Part shown: piece after piece, positions 7,937-16,319 of the stretch
Position numbering within the stretch: position 1 is the stretch's first letter
How the letters are laid out: each line of letters starts with the position of its first letter
NCBI RefSeq assembly: GCF_014648095.1
Contig: NZ_BMQL01000006.1
Coordinates: 124,001-188,000, forward strand
Reading direction: 5' to 3'
DNA from: Deinococcus ruber
GTDB taxonomy: Bacteria; Deinococcota; Deinococci; Deinococcales; Deinococcaceae
Length of the DNA stretch: 64,000 nucleotides
Position numbers and translations under genes: made by a program
Notes under the pieces: model-generated
Seen by the model: only the letters and a program-made list of their open reading frames with translations
Told to the model about the DNA's origin: nothing
Database searches by the model: none

Positions 7937-9148
7937 GTGCCCACTGTGACGGTGCCGATACTGCTGACCCTCGCCGCCGTGCTTGGCAGCGCCCTGCTCG
8001 GTGGTCTGCTCGCCCGTGCCGCCCGCCAACCCGCCGTGATCGGAGAGATGATCGCCGTCATCGCGCTCGGCCCGGCCCTGCTCGGACGGCTGGCCCCCGC
8101 CGCCGAAACCGCGCTGTTCTCGGAGGCGAGCCGTCCGGTGCTGGCAACGCTTGCCCAGTTCGGCGTCACGGCCTTCATGTTCATCGTCGGTCTGGAAGTA
8201 CATGTCCAGCCGTCGCGCAGCACCCGCGCCCTGGGAGTCACGCTGGGATCGCTGGTGCTGCCGCTCCTGCTCGGCATGCTGGCGGCCTCCTGGGCGCTTC
8301 CGGCAGCCCGTGGACACGCGGCGCTGTGGGCCTCGGTGCTGTTTATAGGTGCGGCGCTGTCGGTGACGGCCGTGCCGGTGCTGGCGCTGATTTTGCAGGA
8401 CCGTGGCCTGGCCCGGACGCCGGAAGCCAGCACCGCCCTCTCGGCTGCCGCGAGCAGCGACGTGCTGGCGTGGAGCCTGCTGGCCGTGATCGCCGTGAGT
8501 ACGCCGGGGCCATCGGTGGCGCAGCGGCTCGCGGCCCTGCTGGGGCTGGCGGCCTGGACGCTGTTGGTGCGAACAGTTCTGACGCACCTGGAGCGCCGTG
8601 ATCTGCTGCGCCGGGCGGCTCCTCCCCTCCTGATCGGGGCCACTCTGGTGGCAGTGTTCGTGAGCGCTGCGGCGAGTGACGCCGCCGGACTGCACACCAT
8701 CATCGGGCCACTGCTGCTGGGAGCGGCCATGCCCCGCCGCAGCAGCCTGCACGCGCTGCTCAGCGGCACCCTCGGACAGGTCGTCCGGGCGGCGCTCCTG
8801 CCGTTTTTCTATCTGACTGCAGGTCTGGCGCTCGACGTTTCTACCTTCGCCCCTCCAAAGGTGACGCTGACGCTGCTGCTGGCTGCCGTCATCGGCAAGG
8901 TCGGCGGCGTTCTGCTCGGTGCTCGCCTGACGGGATCAGCGTGGTACGAGGCGTGGCGACTGGGCATTCTGCTCAATACCCGTGGCCTGACCGAACTGGT
9001 CTTCCTGACCACCGGGCTGCAACTGGGCGTCATTCAGGCCCCACTGTATACCTCGCTCGTCTTCATTACCCTGCTGACGACGGTGGCGACTGCGCCACTT
9101 CTCGACCTGACGAAACGCCGCTTCGGGGCACTGAAAGAAGCCAGCTGA
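7937..9148 (+). CDS. Cation/proton antiporter (CPA2/KefB-like)
   Basis: The 403-residue protein is almost entirely hydrophobic, with about 12 predicted membrane segments and no C-terminal TrkA-N domain. The family core is visible: RQPAVIGEMIAVIALGPALLG near the N terminus, GVTAFMFIVGLEV, and the late segment GILLNTRGLTELVFLTTG, which resembles the antiporter signature of Na+/H+ and K+/H+ exchangers. It probably exchanges Na+ or K+ for protons at the inner membrane. A GTG start at 7937 is taken; a second GTG at 7946 is possible. It appears monocistronic. Confidence 0.85.
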   Translation: MPTVTVPILLTLAAVLGSALLGGLLARAARQPAVIGEMIAVIALGPALLGRLAPAAETALFSEASRPVLATLAQFGVTAFMFIVGLEVHVQPSRSTRALGVTLGSLVLPLLLGMLAASWALPAARGHAALWASVLFIGAALSVTAVPVLALILQDRGLARTPEASTALSAAASSDVLAWSLLAVIAVSTPGPSVAQRLAALLGLAAWTLLVRTVLTHLERRDLLRRAAPPLLIGATLVAVFVSAAASDAAGLHTIIGPLLLGAAMPRRSSLHALLSGTLGQVVRAALLPFFYLTAGLALDVSTFAPPKVTLTLLLAAVIGKVGGVLLGARLTGSAWYEAWRLGILLNTRGLTELVFLTTGLQLGVIQAPLYTSLVFITLLTTVATAPLLDLTKRRFGALKEAS

Positions 9149-9291
9149 ACCACCGGGCCGCTATCTTCCAGCCCCCAAAGAAAAAGAGACACATGGTACA
9201 ATTTAATGGAGAAGTCAACGTTTACAACTGAAGAGATGAGTTGACGTGCCGCTGTTGTCATAGCTGGGAGTCTTCGCCTGAAGGAGTGCCT

Positions 9292-10290
9292 GTGACTGTG
9301 TTGTCGACGCCGGGTATAGCCGCCGCGCCTCCGCGCAAACCCTTCCTGAGTCTGCAACTTCGCCTGATGGTCGCCCTGAGCCTGTCGTTTCTGGTGCTGT
9401 TCATCGTGCTGTTCACCGTTTTGCTCCGGGTACTCGAAACGCAGCAACTCTCGCAGGCGCAGGGCGATCTGCGGCACGTGCTTCAGAAAGTCGCTTCGCA
9501 GGTCAACGGCACCGAGGTGGCCGGACTGTACGGGCTGGGCAACGAACTGGTTGCGGAGTACTGGGAAGACCCGAGCTATCTGAAAAACTTTGGCGGACTG
9601 GCCGACATCAGCGACACCGATCCCCGCGCTTTTCCGTTTGCCTACGTGCAGCAGGGCAGAACCTACGAGCTAGTCGCCAGTGCTGCCGGACGAGGGGCGC
9701 AGCTTCCAGCGGCCCCGGCTGCGCTGGCCGCCGGACTGAATCCCAGCACTCGGGGAGCCTTCGTCACATCAGCGCCGCTTCATCAAAACGGCTACTTCCT
9801 GATCGGCACCGTTCCGGTCAAAGATGCGGCGGGACAGATCATCTGCGCGATGGGCGTGAAGTTCCGCATCGACTACGTATACAACGCCTTTTTGCAGGTC
9901 AAGGCGCGGGCCTTGCAGGTGATGGTGGCGCTCTATCTGGTGCTGCTGGCCCTGTTTTCCTATATTTCCAGGCGATTTGCCCGCCCGGTGGCGACCCTGG
10001 CACACGAAATGCAGGCCATCCGCGAGGGCGACTATCAGCGGAATTTCTCGCACCTGAGGCGCGGCCCGTTTGGAGACGAGGTGAGCATGCTGACCGAGGT
10101 CTTCGAGGATCTGCTGTCCAGGGTGGCCCGCCGTGAACAGACGCTGGTGCGCGAAGTACAGGCGCTCCGTATCGAAATCGACCTGAACAAGCGTGAACAG
10201 CAGGTCAGTGAAATCGTGGACTCTCAGTCCTTCGTCAGCCTGCGTGAAAAGGCCCGCGCAATGCGTGAACGCCGTGCCAAAGCGACTTGA
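9292..10290 (+). CDS. Membrane HAMP/coiled-coil signalling protein, paralog 1
   Basis: The 332-residue product has one membrane helix near the N terminus (LMVALSLSFLVLFIVLFTVLL), an extracytoplasmic domain of about 150 residues, a second helix (QVMVALYLVLLALFSYI) and a HAMP-like linker beginning RRFARPVATL. A coiled coil follows and ends in LRIEID...QQVSEIVDSQSF. It has no kinase, cyclase or methyl-accepting domain. The same layout and the same C-terminal signature occur in the proteins at 28392 and 33229. It may be a sensor that acts by protein contact. GTG 9292 follows AAGGAG; the frame upstream lacks a good start. It precedes a histidine kinase/regulator pair. Confidence 0.75.
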   Translation: MTVLSTPGIAAAPPRKPFLSLQLRLMVALSLSFLVLFIVLFTVLLRVLETQQLSQAQGDLRHVLQKVASQVNGTEVAGLYGLGNELVAEYWEDPSYLKNFGGLADISDTDPRAFPFAYVQQGRTYELVASAAGRGAQLPAAPAALAAGLNPSTRGAFVTSAPLHQNGYFLIGTVPVKDAAGQIICAMGVKFRIDYVYNAFLQVKARALQVMVALYLVLLALFSYISRRFARPVATLAHEMQAIREGDYQRNFSHLRRGPFGDEVSMLTEVFEDLLSRVARREQTLVREVQALRIEIDLNKREQQVSEIVDSQSFVSLREKARAMRERRAKAT

Positions 10291-10302
10291 TGCTGTAGGC
10301 AT

Positions 10303-10329
10303 GGCCCCGGGCAGAACGGCTGCCGGGCC
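10303..10329 (+). terminator. GC-rich hairpin after HAMP gene
   Basis: GGCCCCGGGCAG (10303-10314) pairs with CTGCCGGGCC (10320-10329) with two bulged bases, 13 bases past the stop. There is no T run. Confidence 0.4.
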
Positions 10330-10958
10330 ACTGTGCCGAGGTGTTAACGCTGAAATAACGCTCGGTTCTGTATGAATAGATCTGTTTCGACCAGTACAGG
10401 ATTAAGAGTTCATCCTTCCTCTCCACCGTCGTCCTGCCCTATCGCATCACAGCGTCAATTTCACAGCATCTAAAAGATCATCAACTGTGTTCATGAACAG
10501 CAACCTTCGTTTTGCAGCCTTCACCTTACCTTCATGTAGTGTATCTGATCTGTGTTCCAGGGATGAAGCCGTGTGGCGTCACTGCGGAACAGTGTTCAAA
10601 AAGGCCAATGTAGGCCGTCATTATGCAGGAATTTGGCTGTCGTTTAAGCGTTAAATAAACTTTTTAGCTCTCTTTGTTTGAAGGAACAGTGCTCGTCTTG
10701 GCAGAGATGAAGTCGGTTTTCAGAATCAGATGAAACGGAGGTCAGGAAGTGTGCAGTGGTTTTTAAAGTAGATTGAAAATTCTGCGCTTCTGATAGACCA
10801 ACTCCCTCATTTTCCTGTACTTTTGACAGGAAGTTGAGCAACTATTGCCTTTCTCTAATTGATTTGTCAGCTTTATGAATGCCACTGTGATAATTGATAT
10901 TTGTTCCAGCTTTCAACAGGGGCTAGCCCTCTAGCAAATCCATCTTGGAACTATTTTA
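10330..10958. other. AT-rich intergenic region with related palindromes
   Basis: About 630 bases without a convincing gene and visibly richer in A and T than its surroundings. It contains the perfect palindrome TGTTCATGAACA (10488-10499). GAACAGTGTTC (10587-10597) and the near copy GAACAGTGCTC (10684-10694) share the TGTTC/GAACA half-site and lie about 98 bases apart. It precedes the kinase/regulator operon and probably carries its promoter and operators. Confidence 0.45.
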
Positions 10959-12164
10959 ATGTTTTCAGTGCCTTACATAATTCTCAACAAATTAATATCT
11001 TTCAGGCCACACAGGTGGACGGTGAACGATTGCAATTCTGAGAACAGCGCAGACGAGTGGCGTGATCTGACAACGCGTCTGCAAACGGCTCTTGAGGCCG
11101 ACGCCGTGGTGTATCTGCCCTTCCCAGAGGCCGAGAAACCCCCGATCAGCTCGGACAGCCGGGCACCCACGTTCAAAGAAAAAAAGCGACGCGATGACGT
11201 GAAGGACAGCGGGTATACCGGGCGGACAGGTGCAGCGGCACACGACCTCTGGCCTCATCAGGAACCGCTGCATCTGACGCTGGAGCAGGTGCGACACGAC
11301 AGCCGTCTTCCGCTGCTGCCGACTGTCTTCGCTCTGTTTGCCCCACACAGTCACTGTCTGCTGGCACCCGTGCGGCTGTCCGGATCGACCTGTGGACTGC
11401 TGGCAGCACTGTCGAGCACAGCTTTCAGCAAGCTTCAGGCGCAGCTGGCCGAAGCCTACGCCGCGCAACTGGCTCTGAGCCTTCAGAATCGGCGGCTGCT
11501 GGCCGACCAGGGCCACATCACCCGTGCCCTTCAGGAGTCTCAGTATCTGATTACCGAAGCCGAGGAACGCACCAAGCGCGAGATCAGCGAGGTGCTGCAT
11601 TCACGGGTGCAGTCGCGCCTGCTGGTGGCCTGGTACCGGCTGGGCGAGGTCCAGCAGCTCCATCCGGAACTGGCGGCGAAGCTGGACGCCATCCGCACCG
11701 ATCTGGATGACCTGCGCGAGCACGATCTGCGGAGCATCAGCCAGCAGCTTCACCCGGAGGCGCTGCGGGTCGGCCTGGTCGCGGCCCTTCAGGTCTTTGT
11801 AGAGCAGTTGCAGGGCATGGTCGAGGTGGTGATCGACGTGGACGAACACACGCGGCAGCTCGACGATCCGCTGTCCAACAAGCTGCCGCACCCTCTGCGG
11901 CTGATGATCTTCCGCAGCATCGAAGAAGCCATCGGAAACGTCCTGAAGCACGCTCAGGCCAGCCGGGTCGAGGTGTCGCTGAGCTACACCGACATGTTCC
12001 GGCTGGAAGTGAGCGACAACGGACGCGGGTTCGATCCCGCCGAGATCACGCCCGGCCTGGGGCTGCTGTGTCTGGCCGCCCGCGTCGAGAGCAGCGGTGG
12101 GTTCTGGGGCCTGAACAGCCGACCGGGAGGCCCCACCTCACTGTGGGCCGAGGTGCCTTTATGA
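10959..12164 (+). CDS. Histidine kinase (NarL-partner type)
   Basis: The 401-residue product has a GAF-like N-terminal half (about 40-175), a helix carrying the probable phospho-acceptor H214 in KREISEVLHSRVQSRL, and a C-terminal HATPase domain. The latter has the N box SIEEAIGNVLKHAQ, G1 box DNGRGFD and G2 segment GLGLLCLAARV. There is no membrane segment, so it is a cytosolic kinase, perhaps reading a ligand through the GAF domain. Its stop overlaps the response regulator ATG (ATGA), so the two form a two-component pair. The ATG at 10959 lacks a clear Shine-Dalgarno sequence; the true start may be slightly downstream. Confidence 0.82.
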   Translation: MFSVPYIILNKLISFRPHRWTVNDCNSENSADEWRDLTTRLQTALEADAVVYLPFPEAEKPPISSDSRAPTFKEKKRRDDVKDSGYTGRTGAAAHDLWPHQEPLHLTLEQVRHDSRLPLLPTVFALFAPHSHCLLAPVRLSGSTCGLLAALSSTAFSKLQAQLAEAYAAQLALSLQNRRLLADQGHITRALQESQYLITEAEERTKREISEVLHSRVQSRLLVAWYRLGEVQQLHPELAAKLDAIRTDLDDLREHDLRSISQQLHPEALRVGLVAALQVFVEQLQGMVEVVIDVDEHTRQLDDPLSNKLPHPLRLMIFRSIEEAIGNVLKHAQASRVEVSLSYTDMFRLEVSDNGRGFDPAEITPGLGLLCLAARVESSGGFWGLNSRPGGPTSLWAEVPL

Positions 12165-12925
12165 ACGCTGCCCCGAAGAAGACAGCTCTGAACGTCATCA
12201 TCGTCGAGGACGAGGCGCTGTTCCGCACGCTGCTGGCGGGTGCCCTTCAGCAGTGCGACGAACTGAACGTCATCGGCTGCTACGCCAGTGCCCAGGAAGT
12301 GCTGAATGCCCCGACAGTGGCAAATGCCGATGTGTTGCTGGTCGATATCGACCTGGGCAGCGACACGATGGACGGCATTCATCTGGGCCTAAAGCTGCGT
12401 GCCCTGTCTCCCCGGCTGGGCGTGGCGCTGCTGTCCAACCACCCGCATCTGGCGTTTGCCCGCGCCCTGATCGCCTCGAATTTTGTGGGCTGGGCGTACC
12501 TGCTGAAGAAATCGGTGCAGAACATGGACACCGTGCGCCGCGCTCTGGAGGGCGTGAGCCGGGGCGAGGTGGTGCTCGATCCGCAACTCGTCAGTGCCGA
12601 ACTGCCCCGCAATGCCGATGCTCGCCCCCACCTGACGCCCCGCCAGCTGGAACTGTGGCAACTGATTACCCAGGGCTTCAGCAACGTCGCCATCGCCAAA
12701 AAACTGGACCTGAGTACCAAATGGATCGACAACGCGGTGGGTTCGCTGTACCGCGCCCTCGACATCGACACACACGATCCGCATATCAATGCCAGAGTCG
12801 CGGCGGCGCAGGCGTATGCCCGCTCGACCCAGAACGCCCACCTGAACCGCAGCTATCAGACCACGCCCCCAGCGAACGCCGCCGAACCTCCGCAGCCTCC
12901 CACCGGACAAGGACGGTCATCATGA
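12161..12925 (+). CDS. NarL/FixJ-family response regulator
   Basis: The 254-residue product has a receiver domain with E16/D17, phospho-acceptor D62 in VLLVDIDLG and lysines 116-117 after WAYLL. A LuxR-type helix-turn-helix follows (HLTPRQLELWQLITQGFSN, then AIAKKLDLSTKWIDNAVGSL). It ends in about 40 residues of Pro/Asn-rich tail with no recognised domain. It overlaps the kinase gene by four bases and is its obvious partner. The long metabolic operon starting 220 bases downstream is a possible target, but that is only inferred from position. Confidence 0.9.
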   Translation: MNAAPKKTALNVIIVEDEALFRTLLAGALQQCDELNVIGCYASAQEVLNAPTVANADVLLVDIDLGSDTMDGIHLGLKLRALSPRLGVALLSNHPHLAFARALIASNFVGWAYLLKKSVQNMDTVRRALEGVSRGEVVLDPQLVSAELPRNADARPHLTPRQLELWQLITQGFSNVAIAKKLDLSTKWIDNAVGSLYRALDIDTHDPHINARVAAAQAYARSTQNAHLNRSYQTTPPANAAEPPQPPTGQGRSS

Positions 12926-12989
12926 TCAACCTCATTCCGCCCTGAAGCCCACTGCAAGCCCCGCCCCTATCAACCAAACCTATGTAAGC

Positions 12990-13003
12990 CCAGCTTCGGC
13001 TGG
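12990..13003 (+). terminator. Short UUCG-loop hairpin
   Basis: CCAGC-TTCG-GCTGG forms a 5-bp stem closed by a stable UUCG tetraloop, 65 bases after the regulator stop and before the DJ-1 operon. Only two T bases follow, so it is a weak terminator candidate. Confidence 0.35.
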
Positions 13004-13146
13004 TTCCTGCGCGGTACAGGTCTCGCCCTGTTTTCACGGTAAAGCCCACTTTCCCGTGGCAGTTTTCGGCGTGCCTGCTCTGACCTGCCCTGCGTTCGCC
13101 AGCCCTCGTATCCGCCCTGCACGTCAGCGGGGCCACTGGAGAATCC

Positions 13147-13968
13147 ATGAAAAAAGTTCTGGTCGTGTTGTCCGAATACGGTTTCTGGGGAGAAGAACTG
13201 GTTGGGCCGCTGGAGGTGTTCGACCAGCACGGCTACGAGGCCGTGTTCATGACGCCCACCGGCAAGCGCCCACACGCCCTGCCGCCCAGCATGGAAGCGG
13301 GCTTCTTCGATCCGCCCCTGCGAAAAGTCGTGACCGACGAGTACTACGCCAGCAAAACCCGCGAAATCGATGCGGGGCCGCGCCTGGAAAACCCCATCAA
13401 CCTGTCCACCTGGTTTCCCGAGCGCCCGTATTTCAGCAGCGACGAGTTCTCGCACAAGATGGAAACGTACTACAACACCCGCGCCGAGTGCTGGAAAGAG
13501 CTGGAAGCCTACGACGCCCTGCTGATGGTGGGCGGCAGCGGCCCGCTGATCGATATGGTCAACAATCAGCGCCTGCACGACGTGATTCTGGGCTTTCGCT
13601 CGCTCGACAAACTGATCATCGCGGAGTGCTACGCCGTGACCTGCCTGGCCTTCGCCCGCGAATGGGACGACCGCAAGAGCATCATTCAGGGCAAGCACGT
13701 GACCGGGCACGCGGTGGAATACGACTACAAGGACGGCACCGGGTTTCTGAACACCGATCTGAACATGGGGCCGCCCCCGTATCCGCTGGAGTACATCCTG
13801 CGCGACGCCACCGCCCCGACCGGCCAGTATCACGGCGGCGTGGGCCGCACCACCTCGACCATTCTCGATTACCCCTTCCTGACCGGGCGCAGCACCCAGG
13901 ACTCGCGGCTGGTGGGCGAGACGGCGGTGCAGGTGCTCGAACACGGCCTGCGCCGCTACGGGTGGTAA
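13147..13968 (+). CDS. DJ-1/PfpI-family protein (large form)
   Basis: The 273-residue product has the alpha/beta DJ-1/PfpI fold: KVLVVLSEYGFWGEEL at the N terminus, a GG turn in LLMVGGSGP and the nucleophile elbow with C161 preceded by E160 (IIAECYAV). It is longer than typical PfpI proteins, with an insertion at about 45-120. Members act as glyoxalase III, deglycase, hydratase or protease-like enzymes, so the reaction cannot be named. It opens a run of seven enzyme genes (to 20240) that includes a second, smaller DJ-1 protein. A GGAG precedes the ATG. Confidence 0.82.
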   Translation: MKKVLVVLSEYGFWGEELVGPLEVFDQHGYEAVFMTPTGKRPHALPPSMEAGFFDPPLRKVVTDEYYASKTREIDAGPRLENPINLSTWFPERPYFSSDEFSHKMETYYNTRAECWKELEAYDALLMVGGSGPLIDMVNNQRLHDVILGFRSLDKLIIAECYAVTCLAFAREWDDRKSIIQGKHVTGHAVEYDYKDGTGFLNTDLNMGPPPYPLEYILRDATAPTGQYHGGVGRTTSTILDYPFLTGRSTQDSRLVGETAVQVLEHGLRRYGW

Positions 13969-13971
13969 GCG

Positions 13972-15696
13972 GTGCTCTCTGAACGTCCGGCCCAGACGTC
14001 CGGCCCCGCCGTGGGCAAGACGGGCCGCCAGCTGATCATCGAACAGTTTCTAGCAGACGGCCTGCCGTATATGTTCGGCAACCCCGGCACCGTGGAGCAG
14101 GGCTTTCTGGACTCGCTGGAAGAATACCCGGACTTCAAGTACATCCTGACGCTTCAGGAGAGCATCGCGGTCGGCATGGCCGACGGGTACGCCCGTGCCA
14201 GCGGCGGCCCCGCCCTGGTGCAGCTGCACAGCGGTGTGGGCCTGGGCAACGGCATTGGCATGATGTATCAGGCGATGCGCGGCCACGCTCCGCTGGTGGT
14301 CATCGCGGGTGAGTCGGGCGTGCAGTACGACGCGATGGACGCGCAGATGGCCGCCGATCTGGTGGCGATGGCCCGCCCGGTCACGAAGTATTCCACCCGC
14401 GTGGTGCATGCGAGTTCGCTGCTGCGCGTGATTCGCCGGGCCATCAAGATCGCCACCACCGCACCGATGGGGCCGGTCTTCGTGAGCCTGCCGATGGACG
14501 TCCTCGATACGGTCATCGAGGAGCAGGTGCATCCGGCCACCCGCGTTCGAACCCGCGTGCGGCCCGACGACGAAGCGCTGCACGAAGCGGCGGCCCTGCT
14601 CGCGTCTGCCACGCGCCCGCTGATTCTGATGGGCGACGGCGTAACCTTCAGCGGCGCACAGGCCGAACTTCAGCAGGTGGCCGAGCGGCTGGGCGCACCC
14701 GTCTGGGGCGTGAACAACTCGGAAGTCAATATGCTCGCCTCGCATCCGCTGTATCAGGGCAACACCGGGCACATGTTCGGGGCCGACAGCATCCGGGCCG
14801 TGCAGGATCACGACTGCGTGCTGGTGGTCGGCACCTACGTCTTCCCCGAGGTGTTCCCGGCGCTGTCGGGCGCGTTCGCAGAGGGCACCAGCATCGTGCA
14901 TATCGATCTGAACGCCTACGAGATCGCCAAGAACCATCCGGTCGATGTCGCGCTGCTGGGCGATCCCAAGACCACGCTGGCGGCCCTGCTGAACGCCCTG
15001 GAGCCTCTTCAGGACGCCAGTGCCCAAGAAGCCGCGCAGACCCGCAGCACCAGCATCGGGGCCGCCAAGCAGCAGGCCCGTGAAGCGGCCATCGCCGCCG
15101 ACGACGCGCACGCCCAGAGTGAAGTGGCAGAGGGCACGCCGCTTCAGATGGCGAGCTTCATGCGCGAACTGGCAAAACACCTTCCCGCCGACGCGCTGGT
15201 ATTCGACGAGGCGCTGACCAATTCGCCGCCCATCACCCGCTACCTGCCCGACCTGGGGCCAGGACAGTTCTTCCAGACGCGTGGCGGGTCGCTGGGCGTG
15301 GGCATTCCCGGCGCACTGGGCCTGCAACTGGCCCACCCCGATAAGGTCGTGGTCGGCTTTACCGGAGACGGCGGCGGAATGTACACCATTCAGGCGCTCT
15401 GGACGGCGGCACACCATCAGATTCCGGCCAAGTTCGTGGTCTGCAACAACCGCAGTTACAAGCTGCTGAAACTCAATATCGAGCAGTACTGGTCTGAGCG
15501 CGACGTGCCGCAGCACGCGTTCCCGAAGTCCTTCGACCTGTACCCGCCGTTCATCCGCTTTGACGAGATGGCGCACTCGATGGGTGTGGCGTCTGAGCTG
15601 GTGGAGCGCCCCGATCAGATCGGCCCGGCCATCGAGCGGATGCTCAGCCACCAGGGACCGTACCTGATCGATCTGGTGATCGGTGAGGGGCTGTAA
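13972..15696 (+). CDS. Thiamine diphosphate-dependent enzyme (benzoylformate decarboxylase-like)
   Basis: The 574-residue product has the three-domain ThDP decarboxylase layout. The Pyr domain carries GNPGT and catalytic E63 (LQESIAVGMADGYAR). A central Rossmann-like domain follows, and the PP domain has the cofactor motif starting TGDGGGMYTIQ and ending in CNN near residue 465-490. GNPGT with the short Pyr loop is closer to benzoylformate decarboxylase than to acetolactate synthase. It presumably decarboxylates a 2-oxo acid; the substrate is unknown. GTG 13972 lies three bases after the DJ-1 stop, and a SnoaL-like gene follows, all apparently in one operon. Confidence 0.83.
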   Translation: MLSERPAQTSGPAVGKTGRQLIIEQFLADGLPYMFGNPGTVEQGFLDSLEEYPDFKYILTLQESIAVGMADGYARASGGPALVQLHSGVGLGNGIGMMYQAMRGHAPLVVIAGESGVQYDAMDAQMAADLVAMARPVTKYSTRVVHASSLLRVIRRAIKIATTAPMGPVFVSLPMDVLDTVIEEQVHPATRVRTRVRPDDEALHEAAALLASATRPLILMGDGVTFSGAQAELQQVAERLGAPVWGVNNSEVNMLASHPLYQGNTGHMFGADSIRAVQDHDCVLVVGTYVFPEVFPALSGAFAEGTSIVHIDLNAYEIAKNHPVDVALLGDPKTTLAALLNALEPLQDASAQEAAQTRSTSIGAAKQQAREAAIAADDAHAQSEVAEGTPLQMASFMRELAKHLPADALVFDEALTNSPPITRYLPDLGPGQFFQTRGGSLGVGIPGALGLQLAHPDKVVVGFTGDGGGMYTIQALWTAAHHQIPAKFVVCNNRSYKLLKLNIEQYWSERDVPQHAFPKSFDLYPPFIRFDEMAHSMGVASELVERPDQIGPAIERMLSHQGPYLIDLVIGEGL

Positions 15697-15735
15697 GCGC
15701 ACACGGCGAGCAAATACCCGCTTCAGGAGGAACAG

Positions 15736-16188
15736 ATGACCGCAGACGTACAGACTTTTCCCGCCCTCCAGGCCGCCGAGATCGAAGCGCTGGCCCGCGA
15801 GTGGTATCACAAACTCGACGTTCACGCCCCGATGGTGGAACTGCTGCCGATGCTGGCCGACGATGGCCTGGAAATGGTGTTTCCGGAAGCCACCGTGTAC
15901 GGCTACGCGGGCTTCGAGGGCTGGTATCAGACGGTCATCCGGGTCTTTTTCGACGAGAAGCACACCGTCAAGGTGGTCGAGCCACAGATCGACGGACAGA
16001 CCGCCAAAGTCAAGGTGATCGTGCACTGGGAAGCGAGCGCGTGGAAAGCGCCGGGCGCGACCAGTGACCGCTACGCGATGGACGCCGATCAGAGCTGGGA
16101 AGTTGCCCGCAATGCGGCAGGCGCGGTGGTCGTGACCCGCTACGTGGTGAACGGCATGACCTACGACGAAGGTTCCAAGCACCTGTAA
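15736..16188 (+). CDS. SnoaL/NTF2-like protein
   Basis: The 150-residue product is a single cone-shaped NTF2-fold domain: an N-terminal helix (EIEALAREWYHKLD), a helix-strand unit around FPEATVYGYAGFEGWYQ, and long antiparallel strands (TVKVVEPQIDGQTAKVKVIVHWE). Such proteins are small isomerases or hydratases, or ligand-binding partners. The same fold forms the C-terminal domain of the next gene. AGGAGG precedes the ATG. A strong terminator hairpin follows. Confidence 0.75.
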   Translation: MTADVQTFPALQAAEIEALAREWYHKLDVHAPMVELLPMLADDGLEMVFPEATVYGYAGFEGWYQTVIRVFFDEKHTVKVVEPQIDGQTAKVKVIVHWEASAWKAPGATSDRYAMDADQSWEVARNAAGAVVVTRYVVNGMTYDEGSKHL

Positions 16189-16196
16189 GCCGCACA

Positions 16197-16233
16197 CCGG
16201 ACGGAATCGAGGGTCTCACGGGATTCCGTCCGG
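16197..16233 (+). terminator. Strong hairpin after the SnoaL-like gene
   Basis: CCGGACGGAATC (16197-16208) pairs perfectly over 12 bp with GATTCCGTCCGG (16222-16233), eight bases past the stop. There is no T run. It may attenuate transcription between the first three and the next genes of the run. Confidence 0.55.
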
Positions 16234-16319
16234 CCAAACGAGCAGAACTGCGTGTCAGACGGACATTCTGCCCTCACTCAACGAGTACCCACAGGCCCAC
16301 GCTTCAAGGAGAATCTTCC

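Noticed and set aside
14050..16197. 715-codon minus-strand frame
   Set aside because: It lies antisense to the ThDP enzyme and SnoaL genes, both with clear motifs; His/Gln/Gly-rich composition is typical of an antisense shadow in high-GC DNA.
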